Shown: positions 18,592 through 29,479 of the stretch, piece by piece | Layout: each line of letters opens with the position of its first letter | How positions within the stretch are numbered: the stretch's first letter is position 1 | Origin: Salinibacterium sp. NG253 | Lineage (GTDB): Bacteria; Actinomycetota; Actinomycetes; Actinomycetales; Microbacteriaceae | Assembly (NCBI RefSeq): GCF_015864945.1 | Contig: NZ_JADYWF010000003.1 | Span: 62,001-126,000 of the forward strand | Length of the DNA: 64,000 nt | Direction of reading: 5' to 3' | Position numbers and translations under genes: made by a program | Notes under the pieces: generated by a model | What the model was told of the DNA's origin: nothing | The model's input: the letters and a program-made list of their open reading frames with translations, nothing else | The model's database searches: none

Positions 18592-19385
18592 TGGGATCAG
18601 CTACGAGAGAAGCGCTTGTAGCAGCGAAGGATGCTCTGTCATCCGTCACTGTCAAGAACTCTCTGGCCACTGGCGCAGAGCTGTTTGAAGCAGGGCGTGT
18701 CGTGGGCGATTCCGCTCAATTGCGCTCCGCTTTGGCCGATCCTGCCGCCGCTGCGAAAGACAAGGCCGCCATTGTCGGTTCGGTTTTCTCGTCGCTGAGC
18801 GCGTCAGCGCGCACCGTACTTTCAGCCATCGTGAGTGTTCGTTGGTCGGATGCCGATGACCTGCTCGCAGGAATCGAAGAGATCGGCATTCGCGCAATTG
18901 CGAAGTCCGCTCCGGCGAAGCTCTCCATAGATGACGAACTGTTCGCCTTCGGCGACACCGTGTCATCCGATGCTGAGTTAGAACTCGCTGTCGGAAGCAA
19001 ACTTGGTTCCGCTGCATCGAAGTCGTCGTTGGTTCGCGAACTGCTCGCAGGCAAAGCCTCCGATCAGTCAATCGCCATCATCGACCAGCTCGTGCAGCAG
19101 CCGCGTGGCCGCCGTATCGGCGAGCTCGTCGCAACAGCCGCTGACATCGTGGCTGACCAAGCGGGCAAGTCAGTCGCAACAATTACGACTGCCGCGCCGT
19201 TGAAGGCCGCACAGCTCGATCGTCTGCGCGCCGGCCTTACCAAGAACTACGGACGCGATCTCAAGCTCAACGTTCGTATCGACCCCTCGCTCATCGGTGG
19301 GGTACGCGTTCAAATCGGTGACGAAGTCATCGACGGCAGCGTTTCCACCAAGCTCAATGACCTCAGGATCCAACTCGCGGGCTAG
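18591..19385 (+). CDS. atpH: ATP synthase F1 subunit delta
   Basis: 264 residues, longer than the ~177 of E. coli delta, with an N-terminal helical bundle and the C-terminal OSCP signature (VRIDPSLIGGVRVQIGDEVIDGSV, written here in part) near 225-250. The extra middle length is common in actinobacterial delta. It ties F1 to the b stalk. It shares 1 nt with atpF. Confidence 0.95.
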   Translation: MGSATREALVAAKDALSSVTVKNSLATGAELFEAGRVVGDSAQLRSALADPAAAAKDKAAIVGSVFSSLSASARTVLSAIVSVRWSDADDLLAGIEEIGIRAIAKSAPAKLSIDDELFAFGDTVSSDAELELAVGSKLGSAASKSSLVRELLAGKASDQSIAIIDQLVQQPRGRRIGELVATAADIVADQAGKSVATITTAAPLKAAQLDRLRAGLTKNYGRDLKLNVRIDPSLIGGVRVQIGDEVIDGSVSTKLNDLRIQLAG

Positions 19386-19422
19386 CGAGTTAGCAGACCT
19401 TTCCACGGAATAGGAAAACACA

Positions 19423-21060
19423 ATGGCAGAACTCAGCATTAGTCCGGACGACATCCGCGACGCGCTCAAGGACTTCGTCAAGGCTTACGAGCCTGGCAAG
19501 GCTGCGACGACCGAGACGGGCACCGTCGTAGACGCTGCCGACGGTATCGCCCACGTTGACGGCCTCCCCGGCGTCATGGCCAACGAACTCATTCGCTTCG
19601 CCGATGGCACCCTGGGCCTCGCTCAAAACCTCGACGAAGACGAGATCGGTGTCGTCATCCTCGGTGAGTTCACCGGAATCGTCGAAGGCATGGAAGTTAC
19701 TCGCACCGGCGAAGTACTTTCCGCTCCCGTCGGCGACGCGTTCCTCGGTCGCGTGGTTGACCCCCTTGGCGCCCCGATCGACGGTCTCGGCGAGATCAAG
19801 GCAGAGGGCCGTCGTGCACTCGAGCTTCAGGCGCCCGGCGTCATGGACCGCAAGAGCGTCCACGAGCCCATGCAGACCGGAATCAAGGCAATTGACGCCA
19901 TGATCCCGATCGGCCGTGGCCAGCGTCAGCTCATCATTGGTGACCGCCAGACCGGTAAGACGGCCATCGCGATCGACACCATCATCAACCAGAAGCAAAA
20001 CTGGGAGTCCGGTGACGAGAACAAGCAGGTTCGCTGCATCTACGTTGCTATCGGTCAAAAGGGTTCGACGATTGCTGCCGTCAAGGGCGCACTCGAAGAA
20101 GCTGGCGCCATGGAGTACACCACCATCGTGGCCGCTCCCGCCTCCGACCCCGCAGGATTCAAGTACCTCGCTCCTTACACCGGTTCGGCCATCGGCCAGC
20201 ACTGGATGTACGGCGGCAAGCACGTACTGATCATCTTCGATGACCTCTCCAAGCAGGCTGAGGCTTACCGTGCAGTATCGCTGCTCCTGCGTCGTCCGCC
20301 AGGGCGTGAGGCTTACCCCGGTGACGTGTTCTACCTGCACTCCCGTCTGCTCGAGCGTTGTGCCAAGCTCTCCGACGAGCTCGGTGCCGGATCGATGACG
20401 GGTCTGCCCATCATCGAGACCAAGGCAAACGACGTCGCGGCCTACATCCCGACCAACGTGATCTCGATCACCGACGGCCAGATCTTCCTCCAGTCCGACC
20501 TGTTCAACGCCAACCAGCGTCCAGCAGTCGACGTGGGAATCTCGGTTTCGCGTGTGGGTGGAGACGCTCAGGTCAAGTCGATCAAGAAGGTTTCGGGAAC
20601 GCTGAAGCTCGAGCTCGCTCAGTACCGCTCGCTCGAAGCATTCGCGATGTTCGCATCCGACCTCGACCCCACGAGCCGTCGCCAGCTTGCTCGAGGCGCT
20701 CGCCTCACCGAGCTGCTTCGCCAGCCGCAGTACTCGCCGTTCCCCGTCGAGAAGCAGGTCGTTTCGATCTGGGCCGGCACCAACGGCAAGCTCGATGAGG
20801 TTCCCGTCGAAGACATCCTGCGTTTTGAGAGCGAGCTTCACGACTACCTCGCCCGCAACACCAAGGTTCTCGACACCCTTCGCGAGAAGAACGCCCTCGA
20901 TGACCAGCTGATCGCCGACATGGATGCCGGAGTTGAAGCATTCAAGCTTGGCTTCCAGACGGGTGAGGGCAAGTCCCTCAACTCCGTTGGTTCTGAGCAG
21001 TTCGAAGAGATCGCTGAAGAGGACATCGCTCAAGAGAAGATCGTCAAGCAGAAGCGCTGA
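19423..21060 (+). CDS. atpA: ATP synthase F1 subunit alpha
   Basis: 545 residues. The N-terminal beta-barrel is followed by the nucleotide-binding domain with P-loop GDRQTGKTA (about 173-181), which binds a non-catalytic nucleotide. The arginine-finger region ([15 protein letters not shown]) and a C-terminal helical domain ending in a lysine-rich tail are present. Full length. GGAAT upstream. A long open frame on the opposite strand is a codon-bias shadow. Confidence 0.98.
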   Translation: MAELSISPDDIRDALKDFVKAYEPGKAATTETGTVVDAADGIAHVDGLPGVMANELIRFADGTLGLAQNLDEDEIGVVILGEFTGIVEGMEVTRTGEVLSAPVGDAFLGRVVDPLGAPIDGLGEIKAEGRRALELQAPGVMDRKSVHEPMQTGIKAIDAMIPIGRGQRQLIIGDRQTGKTAIAIDTIINQKQNWESGDENKQVRCIYVAIGQKGSTIAAVKGALEEAGAMEYTTIVAAPASDPAGFKYLAPYTGSAIGQHWMYGGKHVLIIFDDLSKQAEAYRAVSLLLRRPPGREAYPGDVFYLHSRLLERCAKLSDELGAGSMTGLPIIETKANDVAAYIPTNVISITDGQIFLQSDLFNANQRPAVDVGISVSRVGGDAQVKSIKKVSGTLKLELAQYRSLEAFAMFASDLDPTSRRQLARGARLTELLRQPQYSPFPVEKQVVSIWAGTNGKLDEVPVEDILRFESELHDYLARNTKVLDTLREKNALDDQLIADMDAGVEAFKLGFQTGEGKSLNSVGSEQFEEIAEEDIAQEKIVKQKR

Positions 21061-21110
21061 GCTCTGCACCAGTGATCATCGACCAACACGACATAGAAAG
21101 TTAGAAAGCC

Positions 21111-23599
<2,489 letters not shown>

Positions 23600-23601
23600 C
23601 A

Positions 23602-23862
23602 ATGGCAGTTCTGACAGTGAGCGTCGTCTCCGCCGACCAGGAAATCTGGTCGGGGGAGGCGAGCCAGCTCGTCGCTCGCACCACTGAAGGTGAGATCGGT
23701 ATCCTTCCCGGCCACGAACCGCTTCTCGCGATTCTGGCTCAGGGAGAAGTTCGTGTGACCACCGCAGATGGCAAGAACGTGACCGCTACCGCGGACAACG
23801 GCTTCCTCTCGGTTGAGCACAACACCGTAACAGTGGTGGCAAGCACCGCTGAACTCGTCTAG
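23602..23862 (+). CDS. atpC: ATP synthase F1 subunit epsilon, short form
   Basis: 86 residues comprising only the N-terminal beta-sandwich (LTVSVVSADQEIWSG, GEIGILPGHEPLL). The two-helix C-terminal domain that gives E. coli epsilon its inhibitory action is absent. The ATG at 23602 follows the atpD stop by 2 nt and is preferred over one at 23569 inside atpD, because the family N-terminus begins here. Confidence 0.93.
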   Translation: MAVLTVSVVSADQEIWSGEASQLVARTTEGEIGILPGHEPLLAILAQGEVRVTTADGKNVTATADNGFLSVEHNTVTVVASTAELV

Positions 23863-23872
23863 TTTTCTAATC

Positions 23873-24394
23873 ATGCTTATAGCGATGGCCGGGTTGCCGG
23901 GCGCAGGAAAAACCACGATCGCTGAGGTCGTGGGCGCCCGGCGCAAGACCACCGTGCTCTCCGTCGACCAGATCGAGACAGCAATTCTGAAGGCCGGCAT
24001 CAGTGCCGGACAACCCATCGGACTTGCTGCCTATCTGGTGGCTGAGGCGCTAGCAGAATCAGTCTTGCTGAACGACGACGACATCATCATCGATGCCGTC
24101 AACGCGGTAGATCCGGCCCGTGAACAATGGGTCAGTCTCGCGGAACGCACCGGCTCTGGCATCCGCTTCATCGAAGTGGTGTGCTCGGACGAAGCTGTGC
24201 ACGAAGAACGGCTCGTGGAACGCGCTGCGAAGCGTGCTCTCGCTGGCGCACCCGATCGTGACGCAGTAGAGCAGAGCGTTGAAGAGTACTCCCCGTGGGG
24301 TGGAGTGAGCGGCGCTGTCGCGCGCATCACTCTCGACTCGGCAGGCCCTATCGGCGTGAACGTCGAACGGGCATCCGCGTTCCTCGACGCGTGA
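23873..24394 (+). CDS. P-loop kinase-like ATP-binding protein
   Basis: 173 residues. Walker A GLPGAGKTT (7-15) and a D at the end of strand 2 (LSVDQIE) match the AAA_33/zeta-toxin-like small-molecule kinase fold. A lid of Arg residues (EERLVERAAKRA) follows near 105. Substrate unknown. No antitoxin partner is adjacent, so a toxin role is not supported. It overlaps yaaA by 4 nt (GTGA). Confidence 0.75.
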   Translation: MLIAMAGLPGAGKTTIAEVVGARRKTTVLSVDQIETAILKAGISAGQPIGLAAYLVAEALAESVLLNDDDIIIDAVNAVDPAREQWVSLAERTGSGIRFIEVVCSDEAVHEERLVERAAKRALAGAPDRDAVEQSVEEYSPWGGVSGAVARITLDSAGPIGVNVERASAFLDA

Positions 24395-25140
24395 TCATTC
24401 TTCTCCCACCCTCTGAAACAAAGCGTGACGGGGGAGACGATAACGCCGCCCTCGACTTAACTCAGCTCTCGTTCCCTCAACTTACTGAGGAACGAAAAGC
24501 TGTGTCGCACGCCCTCATTGAGCTGGCGGGCGACGCTGACGCAGCGCAACGGGCTTTAGGAATCAGCGCGAAGCAGCTGTTCGAGGTTGAACGTAACCGC
24601 ACACTCGCAGCTTCACCAGTGATGCCCGCCCTCAAGCGCTACACAGGTGTTCTTTTCGATGGACTAGATGCCGCGTCGCTCACCCCGGAAGAATGGGCCT
24701 TCGCTGAAAAAAGTGTGGTCGTGCACTCCGCATTGTTTGGTCCGATCGGTGCGGGAGATCCCATCCCGGCCTATCGCCTTTCCCACAATTCAAAGGTGCC
24801 AGGCCTCCCGTTGAAGCGGTACTGGCGTGTACCAGCATCTGCGGCGCTTGCCTCGGTTGAGGGGCTCCAACTCGACTTTCGGTCGGAGGCCTACGCCCAA
24901 CTGGGTGCTGCATCCGCCGACAGCATTTACCTCCGGGTGGTGACCGAAGGCGCTGATGGCAAACGGGTCGCGCTCAGTCACTTCAACAAGAAGTCCAAAG
25001 GGCTCTTTGCTCGTGCTCTCATCAGAGCGGGAATCGACCATACCTCGATCGATTCGCTCCTTACTTGGGCGAACGGCGCAGGCTTCCGTCTTGAGCATGG
25101 TGCCCCTGGCGAGCTAGACCTCGTCGTGGAGAACGCGTAG
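24391..25140 (+). CDS. yaaA: YaaA-family peroxide-stress protein
   Basis: 249 residues from the GTG at 24391. It has the UPF0246 hallmarks: N-terminal IILLPPSETKRDGG, YTGVLFDGLDA, SALFGPIGAGDPIPAYRL, and C-terminal SHFNKKSKGLFARALI. E. coli YaaA lowers free iron during peroxide stress and binds DNA. The start is set by the family N-terminus and the GTGA overlap with the kinase gene. Its neighbours are DNA repair genes, consistent with stress defence. Confidence 0.9.
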   Translation: MIILLPPSETKRDGGDDNAALDLTQLSFPQLTEERKAVSHALIELAGDADAAQRALGISAKQLFEVERNRTLAASPVMPALKRYTGVLFDGLDAASLTPEEWAFAEKSVVVHSALFGPIGAGDPIPAYRLSHNSKVPGLPLKRYWRVPASAALASVEGLQLDFRSEAYAQLGAASADSIYLRVVTEGADGKRVALSHFNKKSKGLFARALIRAGIDHTSIDSLLTWANGAGFRLEHGAPGELDLVVENA

Positions 25141-25157
25141 CTCACGCTGCGCTGCGA

Positions 25158-25748
25158 CTACGCCACGCTCCAGCAGCCTTCGAGATGGTCGTCGACCATG
25201 CCGGCAGACTGCATGAGCGCGTACATCGTCGTCGGTCCGACAAAGCGGAAGCCGTGTGCCTTGAGCGCTTTGCTCATGGCGGTGGACTCGGGGGTGATGG
25301 CCGGTACTTCAGTAAAAGTGCGCAGCCGTTCATGGCGAGCGGGGGGAGCGAAGCTCCAGAGAAGGGCGTCGAGGGCGCCCGGGGCGTTCTCCGTCAGCGC
25401 GAGTGTTGCCTTCGCGTTGGTGATGGCGGCGGAAACTTTCAAACGATTGCGAATGATGCGCGGATCGTCGAGGAGCCGTGCCACATCGTCATCTCCGTAG
25501 TCCGCGATCGTTGACGCATCAAACTGATCGAAGGCTTCGCGGATTCCCTCGCGCCGACGCAGGATCGTGATCCACGACAACCCTGCTTGGAATGCTTCGA
25601 GCATGATCTTCTCGAATAGGCGGTGATCGCCGCGCAGCGGATTGCCCCACTCGTCATCGTGGTACTTGCGATACAGCTCGTCGTCGCCCACCCAGCTGCA
25701 CCGAGCTCGGCCATCGGGGCCGACAATCAGTGCTTCACGATCGCTCAC
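25158..25748 (-). CDS. tag: DNA-3-methyladenine glycosylase I
   Basis: 196 residues. Removes 3-methyladenine from alkylated DNA. Signatures are RCSWVGDDELYRKYHDDEWG near the N-terminus, FEKIMLEAFQAGLSW, and the C-terminal GFRFVGPTTMYALMQSAGMV-type region. The zinc-binding residues of the family (Cys near the N-terminus, C-terminal HLEGCW) are present. GTG start overlapping the ogt stop (GTGA), so two alkylation-repair activities share one mRNA. Convergent with yaaA. Confidence 0.93.
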   Translation of the reverse strand: MSDREALIVGPDGRARCSWVGDDELYRKYHDDEWGNPLRGDHRLFEKIMLEAFQAGLSWITILRRREGIREAFDQFDASTIADYGDDDVARLLDDPRIIRNRLKVSAAITNAKATLALTENAPGALDALLWSFAPPARHERLRTFTEVPAITPESTAMSKALKAHGFRFVGPTTMYALMQSAGMVDDHLEGCWSVA

Positions 25749-26257
25749 TTGTGAGCGATCCCCTCGTGCTTGAGCAGCCACACCTTGGTGGGAACGCCTT
25801 CGCCACCGCTATAGCCGGTGATGCGCTGGTTTGAAGCCAGTACGCGGTGGCACGGGACGATGATCGGGATGGGATTGGCTCCGACAGCGCCGCCAACGGC
25901 TCTGCCCGCACTCGGTCGCCCGGTAGCGCGCCCGATGTCGGCATATGACACCGCAGCACCGAAGGGGAGCTGACCGAGCTGGAGCCACACCGAACGCTGA
26001 AACTCGGTGCCGATCGTGGATAGCGGGAGGTCGAAGGATCGACGCGTGCCCGCGAAATACTCGCCGAGCTGCTGAGCAGCCTGCGCGAGCACCGCGCATG
26101 AAGCTTCAGGCTGCTGATCGTGAGGGAGCGCGCCCGAGCTTTCAATGGCGAGGCCAGTGACGTGCTCGCCGTCGCTCGTAAGCTCGATACGGCCGATAGG
26201 CGACGGCACCCTGAGTAGGTACGCGACCTCTGTGGAGGGGGATGTGATCGTGTGCAT
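25745..26257 (-). CDS. ogt: Methylated-DNA-[protein]-cysteine S-methyltransferase
   Basis: 170 residues. Transfers O6-alkyl groups from guanine to the cysteine of the PCHRV motif (IIVPCHRVLASN), followed by GYSGGEGVPTKVWLLKHEG. The N-terminal half is the usual Ogt-type domain, without an Ada domain. ATG at 26257 is chosen over 26308 because TACGCT lies exactly 6 nt upstream, matching other leaderless starts here, and the family N-terminus begins at this point. It is a suicide enzyme. Confidence 0.92.
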   Translation of the reverse strand: MHTITSPSTEVAYLLRVPSPIGRIELTSDGEHVTGLAIESSGALPHDQQPEASCAVLAQAAQQLGEYFAGTRRSFDLPLSTIGTEFQRSVWLQLGQLPFGAAVSYADIGRATGRPSAGRAVGGAVGANPIPIIVPCHRVLASNQRITGYSGGEGVPTKVWLLKHEGIAHK

Positions 26258-26263
26258 GTGTCG

Positions 26264-26269
26264 AGCGTA
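26264..26269 (-). promoter_or_regulatory. -10 box of ogt-tag (leaderless)
   Basis: TACGCT on the reverse strand, then 6 nt (CGACAC), then ATG at 26257. No Shine-Dalgarno is present, which supports a leaderless mRNA and decides the ogt start. Confidence 0.5.
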
Positions 26270-26349
26270 CGCTGTGCTGTTTCTGGGCCGCTGGCTATTT
26301 TCGGACATTGCAATTCCGGGAGGAATTGGGATGCTGGTGAGGAGAGGCG

Positions 26350-27402
26350 TTAGATGCCGTCTTCGTTGCGCGGCTCGATGTTGATGCTCTGGTTGAGTTC
26401 GCTAATCGTCGTGTTGAGCGCCTCAAGCTGCTTCACCAGGTCGTCGTAGGTATCGACGTCCGCTTCGATGGAATCATAGAGAGTGTTGAGGAAATCCTGA
26501 CGACTTATGAGTTCGTTGCGTTCGCTGTTGAACTGATCGAGGGTGTTGAAATCGCCCTCATCGGCGCGTGAATTGAAGCTATCGATGTCGTCGTTGAGCT
26601 GGTCATAGCCAGAGTTGTAGGTCGCGTAGTCGTCATCGATGCTCGCGCGAAGAGTGTCCAGCTGCTCGACGAGTTTCGCGCTGGCCTCCAACTGTTCGGT
26701 GAAGACAGCGTTCGACGTCTCGTGAAGCGCTACAACGGTGGCACGGTCGGTGAAGTATATCGCGTAGTGAGCCTCAAGTTCCGGAGTGAGATCAGCAAAC
26801 TCGGTACCGATGATCGAATGCAGTTCGTTTGCGCGCTCGCCAGGCTCCGTCTTCGCGTAGAACTCAAGGGTCGTCGCAAACTCGGGATCATCCTTCATGC
26901 TCTCGGCTGCTGCCTCAAGCAGGGGAGTCAGAGCGTCTTGCTCTTCACTCGACATGCGATCCCACGCGGCGTGCAACATTTCGTGGGCAGCGACGACTTC
27001 TTCGATGCCGTCGAGTCGCTCATCCGTTACGTCATAGAGAAAGATCGACTTGCTGCTCGGAAAGTAGCACCCGAGCACGCCGAAATTCTCTTCCACGTTG
27101 GAGCACGTGGTGTTGAAAACCGGGTTCGTTTCAATCTTGGGATGGCTGGCGTAGAACAGGAACTGGCCCTCTTCGGACATGGCAGCGGTAGTTACATACG
27201 CTTTTACCGTCGCCGATGGCTCAAAATCCCACACCGCGAACTGATCCGAAATGCGCTGCTGGTTGGTGAGCGCCCAGACACCACCCGCAATGACCACGAG
27301 ATTGAGCGCGACAGCGAGCACGATGGCGATGACGCGCGCAACGGTAATGCGCGCATCGCTTTCGTGGGGACGCTGCGTTAGCGATTTATCCTCAATGCTC
27401 AC
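26350..27402 (-). CDS. Membrane-anchored putative metallopeptidase (HExxH) with coiled-coil tail
   Basis: 350 residues. One N-terminal membrane helix (about 22-45) leaves the rest outside. HEMLH at 140-144 is a zincin motif, and the downstream stretch NELHSIIGTEF (192-202) offers a Glu (E193 or E201) as third ligand. Two cysteines (C100, C112) could pair. Residues ~225-340 are acidic and probably coiled coil. I do not recognise a named family, and peptidase activity is inferred from the motif alone. GTG start with TAGAGT 7 nt upstream. Confidence 0.65.
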   Translation of the reverse strand: MSIEDKSLTQRPHESDARITVARVIAIVLAVALNLVVIAGGVWALTNQQRISDQFAVWDFEPSATVKAYVTTAAMSEEGQFLFYASHPKIETNPVFNTTCSNVEENFGVLGCYFPSSKSIFLYDVTDERLDGIEEVVAAHEMLHAAWDRMSSEEQDALTPLLEAAAESMKDDPEFATTLEFYAKTEPGERANELHSIIGTEFADLTPELEAHYAIYFTDRATVVALHETSNAVFTEQLEASAKLVEQLDTLRASIDDDYATYNSGYDQLNDDIDSFNSRADEGDFNTLDQFNSERNELISRQDFLNTLYDSIEADVDTYDDLVKQLEALNTTISELNQSINIEPRNEDGI

Positions 27403-27409
27403 GAAAAGA

Positions 27410-27415
27410 ACTCTA
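27410..27415 (-). promoter_or_regulatory. -10 box of the HExxH protein gene (leaderless)
   Basis: TAGAGT on the reverse strand is 7 nt before the GTG at 27402, and no ribosome-binding site lies between. Confidence 0.4.
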
Positions 27416-27457
27416 TCTGAGCCGTGGGGTCAGAGGGAGGGGCGAACCTGGTGAGTT

Positions 27458-28840
27458 CTAGAGACGGCTCCATGCTTCGGTCAAGACCGAGCGCAGGATT
27501 GATTCTATCTCGTCAAACTCGGCAGGTCCGATCGTGAGCGGTGGTGCCAGCTGAATCACAGGGTCGCCACGGTCATCCGCTCGGCAATACAAGCCGGCTT
27601 CGTAGAGCGCCTTCGACAAGAACCCGCGGAGCAGACGCTCGGATTCGTCCTCATTGAAGGTTTCTTTTGTCGCCTTATCTTTCACAAGCTCGATGCCAAA
27701 GAAGTATCCATCGCCACGCACATCGCCGACGATAGGAAGGTCGAGCAGGCGCTCAAGGGCAGCCCGGAACTTCGGCGAGTTCTCGCGAACGTGCTCGTTG
27801 ATCTTCTCTTCTTCGAAAATGTCGAGGTTCTCCAAGGCAACCGCGGCGGAAACCGGATGTCCGCCGAAGGTGTAGCCGTGGTAGAACGTTGTAGCGCCGT
27901 GCTTGAAGGGCTCGTAGATGCGGTCAGACACGATTGTGGCGCCGATAGGCGAGTAGCCACTCGTCATTCCCTTGGCACACGTGATCATGTCGGGAACGTA
28001 GTCGTAGGCGTCGCACGCGAACATGTGGCCAAGGCGACCGAAGGCACAAATGACTTCGTCGCTGACCAGCAGTACGTCGTACTCGTCACAGATCTCGCGA
28101 ACACGTTGGAAGTAGCCGGGGGGAGGCGGGAAGCATCCACCCGAGTTTTGCACGGGCTCGAGGAATACGGCTGCAACAGTCTCAGGGCCTTCGAAGAGGA
28201 TCATTTCTTCGATGCGGTTGGCCGCCCACAGTCCGAATTCTTCTTCGGTGCCGTGGAAGCCCATTTCCTCTGCGCGGTAATAGTTGGTGTTCGGCACGCG
28301 GAAGCCACCAGGAACGAGAGGCTCAAACATCTCCTTCATTCCGGGGATGCCGGTGATGGCCAGAGCGCCCTGAGGGGTGCCGTGGTAGGCAACCGCGCGG
28401 GAAATTACTTTGTGCTTAGTGTGACGGCCCTGCAGCTTCCAGTACTGCTTAGCCAGCTTGAATGCAGTCTCAACGGCTTCGCCGCCGCCGGTGGAGAAGA
28501 ACACACGGTTGAGGTCGCCGGGCGCGTAGCCAGCCAGACGATCGGCCAATTCGATGGCGTTGGGGTGCGCGTAGGACCAGATCGGGAAGAACGCGAGCTC
28601 TTCGGCCTGCTTGGCGGCAACCTCGGCGAGGCGCTTGCGGCCGTGGCCAGCATTGACCACGAAAAGTCCGCTCAAGCCGTCGAAGTACTTGTTGCCTTTG
28701 CTGTCATAAATGTGGTGGCCTTCGCCGCGCACGATGATGGGAACCCCGGCACCGTCTTCCATCACCGATTGGCGAGAGAAGTGCATCCACAGGTGGTCTT
28801 TGGCTTTTTGTTGAAGATCGGCTTCGTCGTACTCTGACAT
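27458..28840 (-). CDS. Class III PLP-dependent aminotransferase (putrescine/omega-amine type)
   Basis: 460 residues, full length. Motifs are SGLFVVNAGHG, FFSTGGGEAVETAFKLA, the PLP-ring Asp at 261 (LLVSDEVICAFGR), and the Schiff-base lysine K290 in CAKGMTSGYSPIG. The sequence type matches omega-amino acid or putrescine:pyruvate aminotransferases (SpuC/YgjG-like). The adjacent Lrp regulator and the PatD-like dehydrogenase support polyamine breakdown: putrescine to 4-aminobutanal, then GABA. The ATG at 28840 fits the family N-terminus; upstream codons overlap the Lrp gene and are rejected. Confidence 0.9.
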   Translation of the reverse strand: MSEYDEADLQQKAKDHLWMHFSRQSVMEDGAGVPIIVRGEGHHIYDSKGNKYFDGLSGLFVVNAGHGRKRLAEVAAKQAEELAFFPIWSYAHPNAIELADRLAGYAPGDLNRVFFSTGGGEAVETAFKLAKQYWKLQGRHTKHKVISRAVAYHGTPQGALAITGIPGMKEMFEPLVPGGFRVPNTNYYRAEEMGFHGTEEEFGLWAANRIEEMILFEGPETVAAVFLEPVQNSGGCFPPPPGYFQRVREICDEYDVLLVSDEVICAFGRLGHMFACDAYDYVPDMITCAKGMTSGYSPIGATIVSDRIYEPFKHGATTFYHGYTFGGHPVSAAVALENLDIFEEEKINEHVRENSPKFRAALERLLDLPIVGDVRGDGYFFGIELVKDKATKETFNEDESERLLRGFLSKALYEAGLYCRADDRGDPVIQLAPPLTIGPAEFDEIESILRSVLTEAWSRL

Positions 28841-28874
28841 GGCTGACGCTTTCTTGAGGGTTGTAGAGGAACGC

Positions 28875-29357
28875 TTAGCGCGTTCCCCAGTTGTAGAACT
28901 GCTTGTGGAGGCGCAGATAAACGAAGGTTTCCGTCGAACGCACGCCGTCAATCCCGCGAATGTCGCGGTTGAGAAGGTCGATCAAGTCGTCGTCGTTTTC
29001 GCAGACCACTTCGGCGAGGATGTCGAAGCTGCCAGCGGTGAGAACGACATAGTCGACAGCGGGCAATTTTCCAATCGTTTCGGCAACGACGGTTGTATCT
29101 CCCGAGACTTGGATGCCGATCATGGCTTGGCGGAAGAAGCCAAGCTGCATGGGGTCGGTAACCGCGACGACCTGCATGACGCCGGAGTCTGTCAGCTTCT
29201 GCACGCGCTGACGAACGGCGGCTTCACTGAGGCCAACTGCCTTACCGATCTCAGCGTAGGAGCGTCGGCCATCGTTCTGAAGCTGCTCGATGATGGCCTT
29301 TGAAACGTCGTCAAGATGCACAGGCTTGTTTGCGGAACTACGCGACGGGGTGGTCAT
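28875..29357 (-). CDS. Lrp/AsnC-family transcriptional regulator
   Basis: 160 residues. N-terminal winged helix-turn-helix (LQNDGRRSYAEIGKAVGLSEAAVRQRVQ region, about 28-56, given by its ends) and a C-terminal RAM/ACT-like domain that binds an amino acid or amine effector. It lies 34 nt upstream of the aminotransferase on the same strand and diverges from the aldehyde dehydrogenase, with a large palindrome between. It probably controls both. CAAAAT 6 nt upstream suggests a leaderless start. Confidence 0.93.
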   Translation of the reverse strand: MTTPSRSSANKPVHLDDVSKAIIEQLQNDGRRSYAEIGKAVGLSEAAVRQRVQKLTDSGVMQVVAVTDPMQLGFFRQAMIGIQVSGDTTVVAETIGKLPAVDYVVLTAGSFDILAEVVCENDDDLIDLLNRDIRGIDGVRSTETFVYLRLHKQFYNWGTR

Positions 29358-29396
29358 GCCTCGATTTTGTCAGTTCAAACCCGCTTCTGCAAGCGA

Positions 29397-29428
29397 TTCC
29401 GAATCAAAATAGTGATTTTGCTGCGGAA
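29397..29428. promoter_or_regulatory. 32-bp compound palindrome, likely Lrp-family operator
   Basis: Two nested inverted repeats share one centre: TTCCG, 3 nt, CAAAAT, 4 nt, ATTTTG, 3 nt, CGGAA. The half-site GATTCCG (29395-29401) recurs at 29447-29453, 52 nt away or about five helical turns, next to the ALDH promoter. This spacing suits an Lrp octamer wrapping DNA. Binding is inferred. Confidence 0.6.
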
Positions 29429-29467
29429 ACCGTCAGTCTGCGGGTAGATTCCGGAGGACACCCTCGC

Positions 29468-29473
29468 TATCGT
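29468..29473 (+). promoter_or_regulatory. -10 box of the aldehyde dehydrogenase gene (leaderless)
   Basis: TATCGT, then 6 nt (TGACGC), then ATG at 29480. The GGAGGA at 29453-29458 is too far away (over 20 nt) to be the ribosome site. Confidence 0.5.
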
Positions 29474-29479
29474 TGACGC

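Noticed and set aside
19390-21069. 559-codon open frame on the reverse strand opposite atpA
   Set aside because: The forward strand encodes a clearly conserved ATP synthase alpha. The reverse frame is a product of third-position GC bias, with no recognisable domain.
23873-24394. Zeta-type toxin
   Set aside because: The fold is compatible, but no epsilon-like antitoxin gene is adjacent and the gene is coupled to yaaA.
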